Of a stretch of DNA of 64,000 bases, positions 53,400 to 63,155 are shown piece by piece. The stretch spans positions 24,959-88,958 of the forward strand of contig JAYULL010000163.1 in NCBI GenBank assembly GCA_043763625.1. The letters are read 5' to 3'. The number at the start of each line of letters is the position of its first letter. The first letter of the stretch is position 1. A program made the translations under genes and the position numbers. Source of the DNA: Rubrolithibacter sp043763625 (GTDB taxonomy: Bacteria; Bacteroidota; Bacteroidia; Sphingobacteriales; Sphingobacteriaceae). Below the pieces are notes generated by a model. It searched no databases. It was not told where the DNA came from and saw only the letters and a list, made by a program, of their open reading frames with translations.

Positions 53400-54278
53400 A
53401 TGTTTAAAATCAGGGAAAAAATTATAGAAGGCTTTTTGCTTGCCGCAAGCTTAGTCACCGTATTTACTACTATCGGTATTATCCTTGTTTTAGCTTCAGA
53501 AAGCATTGATTTTTTCAAAGAAGTATCGATCATCGAATTTTTCACCGGAACTGAATGGACCCCTCTTTTTGCAAATAAAAAGTTCGGCATTTTGCCCTTG
53601 GTGTGCGGAACTTTATTAACAACAACAATAGCAATCGCGGTAGCTTTACCACTGGGATTAACCATAGCAGTATACCTTAACGAATATGCACATCAGCAAT
53701 TTACTGCAATAGTAAAACCTATATTGGAAATTTTAGCTGCCATCCCAACCGTGGTTTACGGCTTTTTTGCTCTAACCTTTGTTTCTCCCTTCTTGCAGAC
53801 TTTCATCCCCGGGCTATCAGGGTTTAATGCCCTTTCTGCAGGTTTGGTGATGGGAGTAATGATTATACCCTACATCTCCTCTTTAAGTGAAGACGCCTTA
53901 CGAGCAGTGCCTAAATCACTGCGAGAAGCTTCATACGGAATGGGGGCCACTCGACTTCAAACCGCTTTTAGAGTTATGGTACCGGCAGCATCGTCGGGAA
54001 TTACAGTTTCTATTATTCTTGCTATTTCGAGAGCAGTAGGCGAAACTATGATAGTAGCAGTTGCTGCAGGACAGGAACCTAAGCTTACTTTCAATCCTTT
54101 AAGTTCGGTAGAAACTATTACTACTTACATTGTGCAAGTGAGCATGGGCGATGTTCCGCATAACTCCTTAGAATATCGCACAATTTTTTCTGCAGGTATG
54201 ACGCTCTTCATTTTTACCTTTATTCTAAATAATATAAGCTTTTGGATAAAGCATAAATACCACCAGAAGTATGAATGA
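53400..54278 (+). CDS. pstC: phosphate ABC transporter permease PstC
   Basis: A 292-residue inner-membrane permease with six helices. The conserved coupling loop for the ATPase is ALRAVPKSLREASYGMGATR. FFALTFVSPFLQTFIPG and PTVVYG fit the family. It overlaps pstA by eight bases. Confidence 0.94.
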   Translation: MFKIREKIIEGFLLAASLVTVFTTIGIILVLASESIDFFKEVSIIEFFTGTEWTPLFANKKFGILPLVCGTLLTTTIAIAVALPLGLTIAVYLNEYAHQQFTAIVKPILEILAAIPTVVYGFFALTFVSPFLQTFIPGLSGFNALSAGLVMGVMIIPYISSLSEDALRAVPKSLREASYGMGATRLQTAFRVMVPAASSGITVSIILAISRAVGETMIVAVAAGQEPKLTFNPLSSVETITTYIVQVSMGDVPHNSLEYRTIFSAGMTLFIFTFILNNISFWIKHKYHQKYE

Positions 54279-55128
54279 GCTAAAAATTAACAGAATTAAA
54301 GATACTCTGTTCAAATACTTTGCACTGGGATGCACTTGTTTGGGATTGATTTTTTTAGTGGTATTACTTTACTATGTAATATCAAAAGGCGCTGCTCGCA
54401 TTGATTGGAACTTTATTACCAACCTCCCGTCTCGCAATCCGGCAAAAGCCGGAATTTATACTGCCCTTTTCGGAATGGTTTGGATTCTAGTCTTGACCGT
54501 TTTAATATCTTTTCCTATCGGGATAGCTGCCGGAATCTACTTGCAGGAATACGGCCGCAAGAACAGACTTGCCAATTTTATTGAAATTAACATATCGAAT
54601 TTGGCTGGTGTTCCTTCTATTATCTACGGTATATTAGGTTTAGAAGTTTTTGTACGTCTCTTCAAGTTAGGAAACAGTATTCTTGCCGGAAGTTTAACTT
54701 TATCTCTCTTAATTCTCCCGATAATTATTGTGGCAACTCGCGAAGCGATAAAAGCCGTTCCTAAATCACTTAGAGAAGCTTCTTACGGATTAGGGGCAAC
54801 TAAATGGCAAACTGTTTGGAGTGTTGTTCTCCCCTCTTCTTTCGGAGGAGTAATGACGGGATTAATTTTAGCAGTTTCTAGAGCTATCGGCGAAACTGCA
54901 CCACTAATCGTAATCGGAGCGCTGGTTTATGTTCCGTTCGTTCCTTCCGGACCGCTTGACGAATTTACCGTTCTGCCTATTCAAATTTTTAATTGGGTAA
55001 CACGCCCCCAGTCCGGTTTCGTAACTAACGCCGCTGCCGCAATTCTAATTTTGTTGATGTTTACATTTTTAATGAACGGTATAGCGGTGTACTTGCGGAA
55101 CAGCTTTAATAAAAAGACAAGGTTTTAA
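54271..55128 (+). CDS. pstA: phosphate ABC transporter permease PstA
   Basis: A 285-residue permease, second half of the channel with PstC. The coupling motif is AIKAVPKSLREASYGLGATK, and PSIIYG and SRAIGETAPLIVIGAL are typical of PstA. It overlaps the end of pstC by eight bases and is followed by pstB after ten. Confidence 0.94.
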   Translation: MNELKINRIKDTLFKYFALGCTCLGLIFLVVLLYYVISKGAARIDWNFITNLPSRNPAKAGIYTALFGMVWILVLTVLISFPIGIAAGIYLQEYGRKNRLANFIEINISNLAGVPSIIYGILGLEVFVRLFKLGNSILAGSLTLSLLILPIIIVATREAIKAVPKSLREASYGLGATKWQTVWSVVLPSSFGGVMTGLILAVSRAIGETAPLIVIGALVYVPFVPSGPLDEFTVLPIQIFNWVTRPQSGFVTNAAAAILILLMFTFLMNGIAVYLRNSFNKKTRF

Positions 55129-55138
55129 AATAAGATGA

Positions 55139-55891
55139 ATGAATAAGCTTGAGGCAAAAAATGTAAACCTATATTACGGTAACAACCATGCTTTAAAAAA
55201 TATAGGTATGGCAATAAAAGCCAATACAGTAACAGCTTTTATCGGTCCTTCAGGCTGCGGGAAATCTACATTCTTGCGTTGCTTTAATCGTATGAACGAT
55301 TTAATTGATAACGTAAAGATTGACGGAGAAATATTAATGGATGGGAAAGACATTTATAAAAGCAAACTCAACGTTGACGAGCATCGTAAGAAGATCGGAA
55401 TGGTGTTTCAAAAACCGAATCCTTTTCCGAAAACGATTTATGAGAATGTAGCGTTTGGTTTAAAAATTAACGGGGTAAAAAACAAGTCAATTTTAGATGA
55501 GGCAGTAGAGCGCTCGCTAAAACATGCTGCCTTATGGGGAGAGGTAAAAGATGATTTGAAAAAGTCTGCTTTAGCTTTATCAGGAGGACAACAACAGCGA
55601 CTATGCATTGCACGTACACTTGCCGTAGAACCCTCGGTTGTCTTAATGGATGAGCCTGCTTCGGCACTCGACCCTTTATCAACAACTAAAATAGAGGAGC
55701 TTATTTACGAGCTTAAAAGCAAATATACAATTGTGATTGTTACACATAATATGCAGCAGGCGGCACGTGTAAGTGATAAAACTGCGTTCTTTTATTTAGG
55801 TGAGTTGATTGAGTATGACGATACGGCAAAAATCTTTACTAATCCCGGTAAGGAGCAAACACAGAATTACATCACAGGGCGCTTTGGTTAG
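55139..55891 (+). CDS. pstB: phosphate ABC transporter ATP-binding protein
   Basis: A 250-residue ATPase. Walker A GPSGCGKSTFLRC, signature LSGGQQQRLCIARTLA, Walker B VVLMDEPASALDP, and the switch His in VTHNMQQAARVSD are intact; the FNRMNDL motif is typical of PstB. An ATG four bases earlier is out of frame and stops after three codons, so this ATG is the start. Confidence 0.95.
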   Translation: MNKLEAKNVNLYYGNNHALKNIGMAIKANTVTAFIGPSGCGKSTFLRCFNRMNDLIDNVKIDGEILMDGKDIYKSKLNVDEHRKKIGMVFQKPNPFPKTIYENVAFGLKINGVKNKSILDEAVERSLKHAALWGEVKDDLKKSALALSGGQQQRLCIARTLAVEPSVVLMDEPASALDPLSTTKIEELIYELKSKYTIVIVTHNMQQAARVSDKTAFFYLGELIEYDDTAKIFTNPGKEQTQNYITGRFG

Positions 55892-55926
55892 CTTGAACAT
55901 GATTTAAAGCATTAAAAAATAGTATA

Positions 55927-56604
55927 ATGACGCATTTGGAAGAAGAGCTTCTGAAATTAAAACAGCAAATGACAGACATGTCGTTGTTAGTTAGCTCGCA
56001 AATAGAAAAAAGTTTGGCGGCTTTTGAAGGTGAAGACATAGACCTTGCCCGAGAAGTTATATTTAACGAAAAGCGAGTAAACGCCTACGAGCTTGCAATT
56101 GATAAAGATTGCGAAAATATTCTGGCGCTTTTAAATCCGTTTGCATCAGACATGCGTTTTGTTTTCGCAACTTTAAAAATCAATTCAAACTTCGAACGGA
56201 TAGGCGACAATGCTGAAGGGATTTCAAACTATGTAGTATTAGCCGATAAAGGTTTTGACAGTAAGCTTTTAAAACTTTCAAGGTTTAAGGAAATGGCAGA
56301 AACCGCAAAAATAATGCTGAACGCCGCAACAGTAGCATACACTGAAGGCGATGCAAAACTTGCTCGCTCTATTTTTAAGCAGGATACCGTTCTGGACGAT
56401 ATCAACAAATCAGCTACAGATGTTATAGCCTCGTATATAAAACAGAATATCGACAACACTCACCAAGCCCTGTATCTTCTCACTATCATACGCAAATTAG
56501 AACGCGTCGGAGATCATATTACTAATATTGCTGAAGAAATTATTTTCTACTTAGAAGCAAAAGTGCTTAAACACGGTAAAAAAACAGCTAAAAGCGAAGT
56601 GTAG
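55927..56604 (+). CDS. phoU: phosphate signalling complex protein PhoU
   Basis: A 225-residue protein made of two three-helix PhoU repeats (FNEKRVNAYELAIDKDCENI in one, KLERVGDHITNIAEEI in the other), with the metal-binding ExxxD-like patterns (NFERIGDNAEGI, LERVGDH). It links the Pst transporter to the PhoR kinase and shuts the Pho response when phosphate is plentiful. No phoR/phoB genes are seen in this window. Confidence 0.94.
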   Translation: MTHLEEELLKLKQQMTDMSLLVSSQIEKSLAAFEGEDIDLAREVIFNEKRVNAYELAIDKDCENILALLNPFASDMRFVFATLKINSNFERIGDNAEGISNYVVLADKGFDSKLLKLSRFKEMAETAKIMLNAATVAYTEGDAKLARSIFKQDTVLDDINKSATDVIASYIKQNIDNTHQALYLLTIIRKLERVGDHITNIAEEIIFYLEAKVLKHGKKTAKSEV

Positions 56605-56630
56605 GCTTAGGGTCAACATTAGCAAATTGA

Positions 56631-56660
56631 AAGCCGGCTTCGATAGTTGGCTTTTTTTAT
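56631..56660 (+). terminator. rho-independent terminator after phoU
   Basis: AAGCCGGCT pairs with AGTTGGCTT (two G:U pairs) around TCGAT, followed by a T-run. It separates the pst operon from the porin gene, which therefore needs its own promoter. Confidence 0.75.
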
Positions 56661-56682
56661 TTAAGTAGCAACTCAGTAATAC

Positions 56683-56739
56683 TTAACATTAAATTAACAT
56701 GAATATAATTTGTACGTAATACTATCTTAACACCTTTGC
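56683..56739 (+). promoter_or_regulatory. putative Pho box and promoter of the porin gene
   Basis: TTAACAT at 56683 and 56694 (11-base step) plus weaker ATAATTT at 56705, then CTTAACACCTTTGC at 56726-56739. The block ACATTAAATTAACAT is identical to the one before pstS, and the distance from it to CTTAACA is 40 bases in both. A further TTAACAT lies at 56748 in the leader. Confidence 0.6.
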
Positions 56740-56763
56740 GCTGTAAATTAACATTAAGATAAT

Positions 56764-57963
56764 ATGAAAAAGGTTTTGCTCCTTCTTGCAATTTTTTGTG
56801 CCGGTAGAATTTATGCTCAAGATACTGCAGCAGTTAAAAAGGAAACACATAAAAAATGGTTCGAAACTCTCAATATCCGCGGATATGTTCAGGCTCGTTA
56901 TAATAGGCTTCTGGAAACCAACGGGCAACTTCGCAATGAGCAAGGCGACAAAAGTTGGGGCGAAAACGGAGGTTTTTTTTTAAGGCGGATACGGATAATC
57001 TTTTCAGGACAAATCAGCAAACAAGTATATTTTTATGTTCAGCCTGATTTTGCAAGCTCGGCCTCTTCTACAAGTCTTCATTTCGCACAAATTCGCGATG
57101 CATACTTTGACTTGGGGATCGATAAAAAGAATGAATTCAGGTTTAGAATAGGCCAAAGTAAAATCCCCTTCGGATTTGAAAACATGCAATCAAGTCAAAA
57201 CCGCCTTCCTTTAGATCGGGCTGATGCCACCAACAGCGCTTTTGCTAATGAAAGAGACTTAGGCGTATTTTTTTACTGGGCTCCTGAAGAAAAAAGAAAA
57301 CTTTTTAAGAGGTTAGTAGATGAGGGATTAAAAGGTTCAGGCGATTACGGAATATTCGGTTTTGGTATTTTCAACGGGCAAACAGCAAATAAGCCTGAGC
57401 TAAATAACAATCAACACGTTGTAGCCAGATTAACCTATCCTTTTCAATTTGGTAATCAGATAATTGAACCTTCTCTGCAAACTTATACCGGTAAATATGT
57501 AGTAGCGGAAGACCAAATAAAAGCAGGAGCCAAATTTATACAGGGTCGGAATTACACGGATGAAAGAATTGCCGCGACATTTGTTTTATATCCGAAACCT
57601 TTTGGTATTCAAGCAGAATACAATGTAGGAAATGGTCCGGAATTTAACACTGCTACCGATTCAATCGAAATACGAAGACTCCAAGGTGCTTACGCGACGT
57701 TTTCCTACCTCACTAAAATAAAAAGCCAGTTACTGATTCCGTTTACACGTTTACACTACTACGATGGAGGTAAAAAACACGAGCAAGACACAAGAAGTTA
57801 TCGAGTTAAGGAGTTAGAATTAGGGATAGAATGGCAGCCGGTTAAACAGTTCGAACTTGTCGCCCAATACACTATTTCCTCCCGTAAATTTGAAGATTTC
57901 TCGCATCAAGATAATCTTCAGAAAGGAAATCTATTAAGACTACAGGCACAGATAAATTTCTAA
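56764..57963 (+). CDS. phosphate-selective porin, OprO/OprP family
   Basis: A 399-residue outer-membrane barrel with a signal peptide (LLLAIFCAGRIYAQ). The early strand NIRGYVQARYNRLLETNGQL, then FFLRRIRIIFSGQISKQVYFYVQPDF, and the C-terminal RLQAQINF with terminal Phe are typical of OprO/OprP. In relatives it lets phosphate or polyphosphate into the periplasm, where PstS picks it up. The shared Pho-box layout with pstS supports this job. Confidence 0.88.
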   Translation: MKKVLLLLAIFCAGRIYAQDTAAVKKETHKKWFETLNIRGYVQARYNRLLETNGQLRNEQGDKSWGENGGFFLRRIRIIFSGQISKQVYFYVQPDFASSASSTSLHFAQIRDAYFDLGIDKKNEFRFRIGQSKIPFGFENMQSSQNRLPLDRADATNSAFANERDLGVFFYWAPEEKRKLFKRLVDEGLKGSGDYGIFGFGIFNGQTANKPELNNNQHVVARLTYPFQFGNQIIEPSLQTYTGKYVVAEDQIKAGAKFIQGRNYTDERIAATFVLYPKPFGIQAEYNVGNGPEFNTATDSIEIRRLQGAYATFSYLTKIKSQLLIPFTRLHYYDGGKKHEQDTRSYRVKELELGIEWQPVKQFELVAQYTISSRKFEDFSHQDNLQKGNLLRLQAQINF

Positions 57964-58317
57964 AACGTAAAAACTACGATAAGCAAAGTTCTGCGAGAAT
58001 ACTGCCTATAATGAGTTCCACCCGACGTTTCAAAAAGCTGCGATCACACTGATTAAACGAAAGACAAATTTGGAGGCTGGCCCGAGCTAAACAGCAGCTT
58101 AATAAGAAAGGAAAAAACCTATGCTTCGGGTTCCGAGTAAAAAAACAATTGCCGTCGTTTCAAGAAATACCCTCGCCTTAGCTGCTGCTACTTAAAATAA
58201 TTCGCCATCGAGAACATATCCTCCGGGTATAGATAATACCTATCCCTCTAAATTCTCTTAAACAAATTCATCTAAAACGGTCTGTCTTTAGACGGCTTTG
58301 CTTTCATTAAATTCGAT
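57964..58317. other. 354-base gap between porin gene and carB
   Basis: No clear gene. One plus-strand frame stays open for 42 codons (58053-58181, ending FRVKKQLPSFQEIPSP) and looks like protein text, but has no start or known relative. Another, 58121-58195, is a 24-residue ATG frame (MLRVPSKKT). Both are probably chance or remnants. I see no RNA gene, repeat or clear terminator. Confidence 0.3.
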
Positions 58318-61134
58318 TTACTTACTCAAATACATCGATTTCTCTTTGTATAGCTTTACGAAATAAGGATCATTTAAATCTTTGATAAATCGTATAGCTT
58401 CGCCGGTAGATTTCATCTCCGGACCTAACTCTTTTTCTACCTCCGGGAATTTATCAAAAGAGAAAACAGGTTCTTTAATGGCAAATCCCTGCAGTTTTCT
58501 TTCTATCTTAAAATCCTTAAGCATATTTACACCTAGCATCACTTTTGCTGCAATATTTATATACGGCACGTCATAAGCTTTGGCAATAAAGGGAACTGTG
58601 CGAGAAGCTCTGGGGTTAGCTTCAATTACGTAAACCTTTTCTTCTTTAATAGCAAACTGGATATTTAGCAGGCCTCGTACATTAAGTGCCTTGGCAAGTT
58701 TAATCGTATACTCTTCCATTTGCCGGATTACGTTCTCAGACAAATTAAAAGGTGGCAGAACAGCACTAGAGTCTCCTGAGTGAATACCTGCAGGCTCAAT
58801 GTGCTCCATCATGCCAACTATATGTACATCCTCGCCGTCGCTGATAGAATCAGATTCTGCTTCCTCAGCACGATCTAAGAAATGATCAATCAAAACACGA
58901 TTTCCAGGAAGATCACCTAAAAGCTTTACAACCGCGTTTTCAAGGTCTTCGTCGTTAATTACAATACTCATCCCTTGTCCGCCTAATACATAGCTGGGGC
59001 GAACCAGTACAGGATAACCGACTTTATGAGCAACCTCTAACGCTTCTTCGGCAGTTTCTGCTACTCCGTATCTGGGGTAAGGAATGTTAAGGTCCTTTAA
59101 AAGGTCCGAGAATCGGCCGCGATCCTCGGCGATGTCCATATTATCAAAAGAAGTTCCTATTATTTTAATTCCGTTTTGATGAAGCTTTTCAGCCATCTTT
59201 AGAGCAGTTTGCCCCCCTAACTGAACAATAACTCCCTCCGGTTTTTCAAGTTCAATAATTTCGAATACATGCTCCCAAAATACCGGCTCAAAATATAGTT
59301 TATCGGCCATATTGAAGTCGGTAGAAACTGTTTCAGGATTACAGTTAATCATTATTGCTTCAAAACCTGCTTCCTTAGCCGCCAGTAATCCATGTACACA
59401 GGAATAATCAAACTCGATACCTTGCCCAATCCGGTTAGGACCCGAACCCAATACTATAATCTTCTTCTTCTCCGAAACTACTGACTCGTTTTCTTCCTCG
59501 AAAGTGGAGTAGTAATAAGGCGTTTTCGCCGGAAACTCCGCTGCGCAAGTGTCAACCATTTTATAGGTTCTCTTGATACCGAGTTCTTTGCGCCTTTTAT
59601 AAACGTCATCTTCTGTAACGTTGCTTAAGAGCCATGCAATTTGAATATCGGAAAAGCCTTTTTGTTTAAGTATGCAGAAGAAATCTTTAGGAATGTTATT
59701 CAGCGAATACCGCTTTAATTCCTGCTCGAGTGTAATCAGTTCTTGAATTTGTATCAGAAACCATTTGTCGATTTTAGTTGCTTTACGAATAGATTCTAAC
59801 GGAACTCCTAAACTAAATGCGTCCTTTATGTGAAAAAGCCTGTCCCAACTGGGATGCTCTAAACTATACATTATATCCTCGAGATTTCGGCTTTGACGTC
59901 CGTCAGCACCTAATCCGGCACGACCGATCTCTAAACTTTGACAAGCTTTTTGAAGCGCCTCTATAAACGTTCGACCGATGCCCATAACTTCGCCAACAGC
60001 TTTCATCTGCAGCCCTAATTCTTTATTGGCACCTTTAAACTTATCGAAATTCCATCGAGGGATTTTAACGATTACGTAGTCTAAAGTAGGTTCAAAATAG
60101 GCAGAGGTGGTTTTTGTAATTTGATTTTCTATTTCATCGAGGTTATACCCGATAGCCAACTTTGCAGCAATTTTAGCAATAGGATAACCGGTTGCTTTTG
60201 AAGCTAAGGCAGAAGAACGCGATACTCTCGGGTTAATTTCGATAGCAATAATATTTTCAGTAGCGGGATCAACAGAGAATTGAACATTACAGCCCCCGGC
60301 AAAATTTCCGATGGCCCGCATCATCTTAATCGCGTGATTTCGCATCTCTTGGTAGCAACGATCGCTGAGGGTCATTGCCGGAGCAACGGTAATTGAGTCT
60401 CCTGTATGAATACCCATCGGGTCAAAATTCTCAATCGAACAAATAATAATCACATTATCTTTGCCGTCTCGTAGTAACTCAAGCTCAAATTCTTTCCAAC
60501 CTAAAACCGCTTTTTCTACTAATACTTCATGGGTAGGCGAAGCCTGTAACCCGCGACTTAAAGCGTGATCAAAATCTTCCTTTCTATGAACAAAACCGCC
60601 TCCCGTGCCCCCTAACGTATATGAAGGGCGTATTACCAACGGAAAGCCAATTTCTTGAGCAGCTTCTTTTCCTTCTAAAAACGAGTTGGCAATTTTTGAT
60701 TTAGCAACACCGACCCCTATTTCTACCATCAACTTGCGAAACTCTTCCCTGTTTTCTGTTTTCTCAATCGCGGCTACATCAACACCTATTATTTTTACAC
60801 CGTATTTTTCCCAAATACCTAGTTCCTCTGCTTCTTTACAAAGGTTAAGTGCAGTTTGCCCACCCATAGTTGGCAGTACAGCATCGATTTTGCGCTCTTT
60901 TAGTATTTGCTCAATGCTTTCGCAATTCAAAGGCCACAGGTAAACATTATCCCCAATAACCTTATCCGTCATAATTGTTGCCGGATTTGAATTGATTATC
61001 GATACTTCGATTCCTTCGTCTTTTAGGGACAAAGCAGCTTGTGAGCCCGCGTAGTCAAATTCTACAGCTTGGCCGATAATGATGGGTCCTGATCCGATGA
61101 TCAGCACAGATTTAATGGAAGTGTCTCTTGGCAT
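58318..61134 (-). CDS. carB: carbamoyl-phosphate synthase large subunit, without MGS domain
   Basis: A 938-residue enzyme making carbamoyl phosphate from bicarbonate, ammonia and two ATP for pyrimidine and arginine synthesis. Both ATP-grasp halves are complete (first: SGPIIIGQAVEFDYAGSQA, GGTGGGFVH; second: GSGPNRIGQGIEFDYSCVH, GGQGMSIVI). Unlike the roughly 1070-residue E. coli protein, it ends just after the second half (LYKEKSMYLSK), with no MGS-like regulatory domain. I know this short form from other Bacteroidota. The small subunit gene carA is not adjacent. Confidence 0.95.
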   Translation of the reverse strand: MPRDTSIKSVLIIGSGPIIIGQAVEFDYAGSQAALSLKDEGIEVSIINSNPATIMTDKVIGDNVYLWPLNCESIEQILKERKIDAVLPTMGGQTALNLCKEAEELGIWEKYGVKIIGVDVAAIEKTENREEFRKLMVEIGVGVAKSKIANSFLEGKEAAQEIGFPLVIRPSYTLGGTGGGFVHRKEDFDHALSRGLQASPTHEVLVEKAVLGWKEFELELLRDGKDNVIIICSIENFDPMGIHTGDSITVAPAMTLSDRCYQEMRNHAIKMMRAIGNFAGGCNVQFSVDPATENIIAIEINPRVSRSSALASKATGYPIAKIAAKLAIGYNLDEIENQITKTTSAYFEPTLDYVIVKIPRWNFDKFKGANKELGLQMKAVGEVMGIGRTFIEALQKACQSLEIGRAGLGADGRQSRNLEDIMYSLEHPSWDRLFHIKDAFSLGVPLESIRKATKIDKWFLIQIQELITLEQELKRYSLNNIPKDFFCILKQKGFSDIQIAWLLSNVTEDDVYKRRKELGIKRTYKMVDTCAAEFPAKTPYYYSTFEEENESVVSEKKKIIVLGSGPNRIGQGIEFDYSCVHGLLAAKEAGFEAIMINCNPETVSTDFNMADKLYFEPVFWEHVFEIIELEKPEGVIVQLGGQTALKMAEKLHQNGIKIIGTSFDNMDIAEDRGRFSDLLKDLNIPYPRYGVAETAEEALEVAHKVGYPVLVRPSYVLGGQGMSIVINDEDLENAVVKLLGDLPGNRVLIDHFLDRAEEAESDSISDGEDVHIVGMMEHIEPAGIHSGDSSAVLPPFNLSENVIRQMEEYTIKLAKALNVRGLLNIQFAIKEEKVYVIEANPRASRTVPFIAKAYDVPYINIAAKVMLGVNMLKDFKIERKLQGFAIKEPVFSFDKFPEVEKELGPEMKSTGEAIRFIKDLNDPYFVKLYKEKSMYLSK

Positions 61135-61304
61135 TTACGTTATAAAGTCAATTTTGTAAGACAAAAATTTACTACGACTTTAAAGGGTGGAGGAATATCC
61201 GACTCTATCGTCGGGATGCAAAGATAGAATAATTTAGCGGTCTTGCAGGTTATATAATGAAAAAGTATAGATGCAATAAGCGCAGGAGAGAAGCATCAAA
61301 AAAC

Positions 61305-61334
61305 AAAGCCCTCCTCAAAAATAAGGAAGGCTTT
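61305..61334 (-). terminator. rho-independent terminator of rplS
   Basis: On the minus strand AAAGCCTTCCT pairs with AGGAGGGCTTT (one G:U) around a loop of eight bases; a GTTTTTT run follows. It lies 21 bases after the L19 stop codon. Confidence 0.8.
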
Positions 61335-61354
61335 TTATATTGTTTCTGCGAGAA

Positions 61355-61702
61355 TTAAACTCTTTTAGACTTTATACGAGCTGCTTTCCCGGTTAAGGCA
61401 CGCAGGTAGAACAGCTTAGCTCTGCGAACTTTACCATGGCTGTTGACTTCTATTTTATCTATATTCGGCGAATTCACAGGAAAGATACGTTCAACTCCAA
61501 TTCCGTTCGAAACTTTACGAACAGTAAAAGTTTCTGTAGAACCGATACCGTTTCTCTGAATAACTACCCCCTGATAAATCTGAATACGCTCTTTATTTCC
61601 TTCGCGAATCTTATAATGTACACTGACAGTATCCCCGGCTTTGAATGCAGGTATCTCTTTTTTAACTACCGCCTGCTCTTCAACAAATTTGACTAAATCC
61701 AT
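61355..61702 (-). CDS. rplS: 50S ribosomal protein L19
   Basis: A 115-residue ribosomal protein from MDLVKFVEEQAVVKKEIP; an ATG four residues earlier is not the usual start. Signature text: FKAGDTVSVHYKIREGNKER, VIQRNGIGSTETFTVRKVSN and NSHGKVRRAKLFYLRAL. It has its own terminator and no trmD neighbour, unlike many other bacteria. Confidence 0.97.
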   Translation of the reverse strand: MDLVKFVEEQAVVKKEIPAFKAGDTVSVHYKIREGNKERIQIYQGVVIQRNGIGSTETFTVRKVSNGIGVERIFPVNSPNIDKIEVNSHGKVRRAKLFYLRALTGKAARIKSKRV

Positions 61703-61962
61703 GGTTATAAGCATTTAAAGCTGATTTTTAACCCGTAAAAATCGGACTGCAATATTAGGGAATTATATTGAATAATAAAAGTAGATTGCAAATTTTCCGC
61801 GATTAAGAAGTAATTAAAATAATATAGTTGTTTCAGCAACAGCTCGTGCTGCTTTAGTGTTAGAAATTCACCTGTTTACTAGCTCAATTACTTATCCCAT
61901 TTATAAGTACATCATTCTTTCGCCACCTTCAACAAACTTGTATCTTTACCGGTTATACTCTT

Positions 61963-63147
61963 ATGGCAAGAAACCAATTCTACGATACTTCGATAAAACC
62001 GGAAAAGGCAGTTTTGGTAGGGATAACTACACCTAACGAGACTGAAGAAAGAGAACGCGAATATTTGGAAGAACTTCAATTTTTAGTTGAAACCGCAGGT
62101 GGATTAACAGTTAAACATTTTACACAAAAAATGCTTAGACCGGAACGAGCAACTTTCGTCGGTACGGGCAAGCTGGAAGAAATAAAGGCTTTTGTTAAAG
62201 CAGAAGAAATTGATATTGTGGTTTTTGACGATGAACTTTCTCCATCGCAAGTTAGGAATATTGAGCGTGAGCTTGAAGTGAAAATCCTTGACCGGAGTAA
62301 TCTTATCCTAGACATTTTTGCAGGCCGGGCGCAAACATCGCAGGCTAAAACTCAAGTTGAACTTGCTCAGCTTCAATACCTGCTGCCTCGATTGACAAGA
62401 ATGTGGACCCATTTAGAACGTCAAAAAGGCGGTATCGGGATGCGTGGGCCGGGAGAAACCCAGATTGAGAGCGACAGGCGAATTATTTTAAATAAGATTT
62501 CGTTGTTGAAAGAAAAGCTTAAACAAATTGATAAACAAAATGAAACACAGCGTAAAAACCGTGTCGAACTAGTTCGTGTAGCATTAGTAGGTTATACGAA
62601 CGTGGGTAAATCAACGATTATGAATATGATTTCAAAATCTGATGTATTTGCCGAAAACAAGCTTTTTGCAACTCTTGATACAACCGTGAGGAAAGTCGTT
62701 ATAGAAAATCTGCCTTTTCTACTTTCTGATACTGTAGGTTTTATCCGTAAACTTCCTCATCACTTAGTTGAATGTTTTAAATCTACGCTTGATGAAGTTC
62801 GTGAAGCCGATATATTGGTTCATGTTGTAGACATTTCTCATACAAATTTCGAGGACCAAATTAGAACCGTAAATGAAACATTAAAAGATTTAGGAGCCGG
62901 AGATAAACAAGTAGTAACGGTTTTTAATAAGATTGATGCATTTAAACCCGAAGAATTTGATAGTACAGAGAGCGACCCTTTAAGTCTTAACGATTTTAGA
63001 AAAAGTTGGATGAATAAAAATAACGCTCCTGCAATTTTTATTTCGGCTTTGAATAAAGAGAATATCGAAGAATTTAGAGACCTCCTTTACAATAATATAA
63101 AGGATATACACACGCAACGATATCCGTATGATAAACTGCTATACTAA
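61963..63147 (+). CDS. hflX: GTPase HflX
   Basis: A 394-residue GTPase that binds the 50S subunit and splits stalled ribosomes. N-terminal HflX domain with TFVGTGKLEEIKAFV, the central GGIGMRGPGETQIESDRR linker, and the G domain: GYTNVGKSTIMNMI, DTVGFIRKLPHHLVE and NKID. Upstream, TATCTTTA near 61935 is one base off the -7 consensus. rbfA follows after eight bases. Confidence 0.96.
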   Translation: MARNQFYDTSIKPEKAVLVGITTPNETEEREREYLEELQFLVETAGGLTVKHFTQKMLRPERATFVGTGKLEEIKAFVKAEEIDIVVFDDELSPSQVRNIERELEVKILDRSNLILDIFAGRAQTSQAKTQVELAQLQYLLPRLTRMWTHLERQKGGIGMRGPGETQIESDRRIILNKISLLKEKLKQIDKQNETQRKNRVELVRVALVGYTNVGKSTIMNMISKSDVFAENKLFATLDTTVRKVVIENLPFLLSDTVGFIRKLPHHLVECFKSTLDEVREADILVHVVDISHTNFEDQIRTVNETLKDLGAGDKQVVTVFNKIDAFKPEEFDSTESDPLSLNDFRKSWMNKNNAPAIFISALNKENIEEFRDLLYNNIKDIHTQRYPYDKLLY

Positions 63148-63155
63148 TAATCAAC

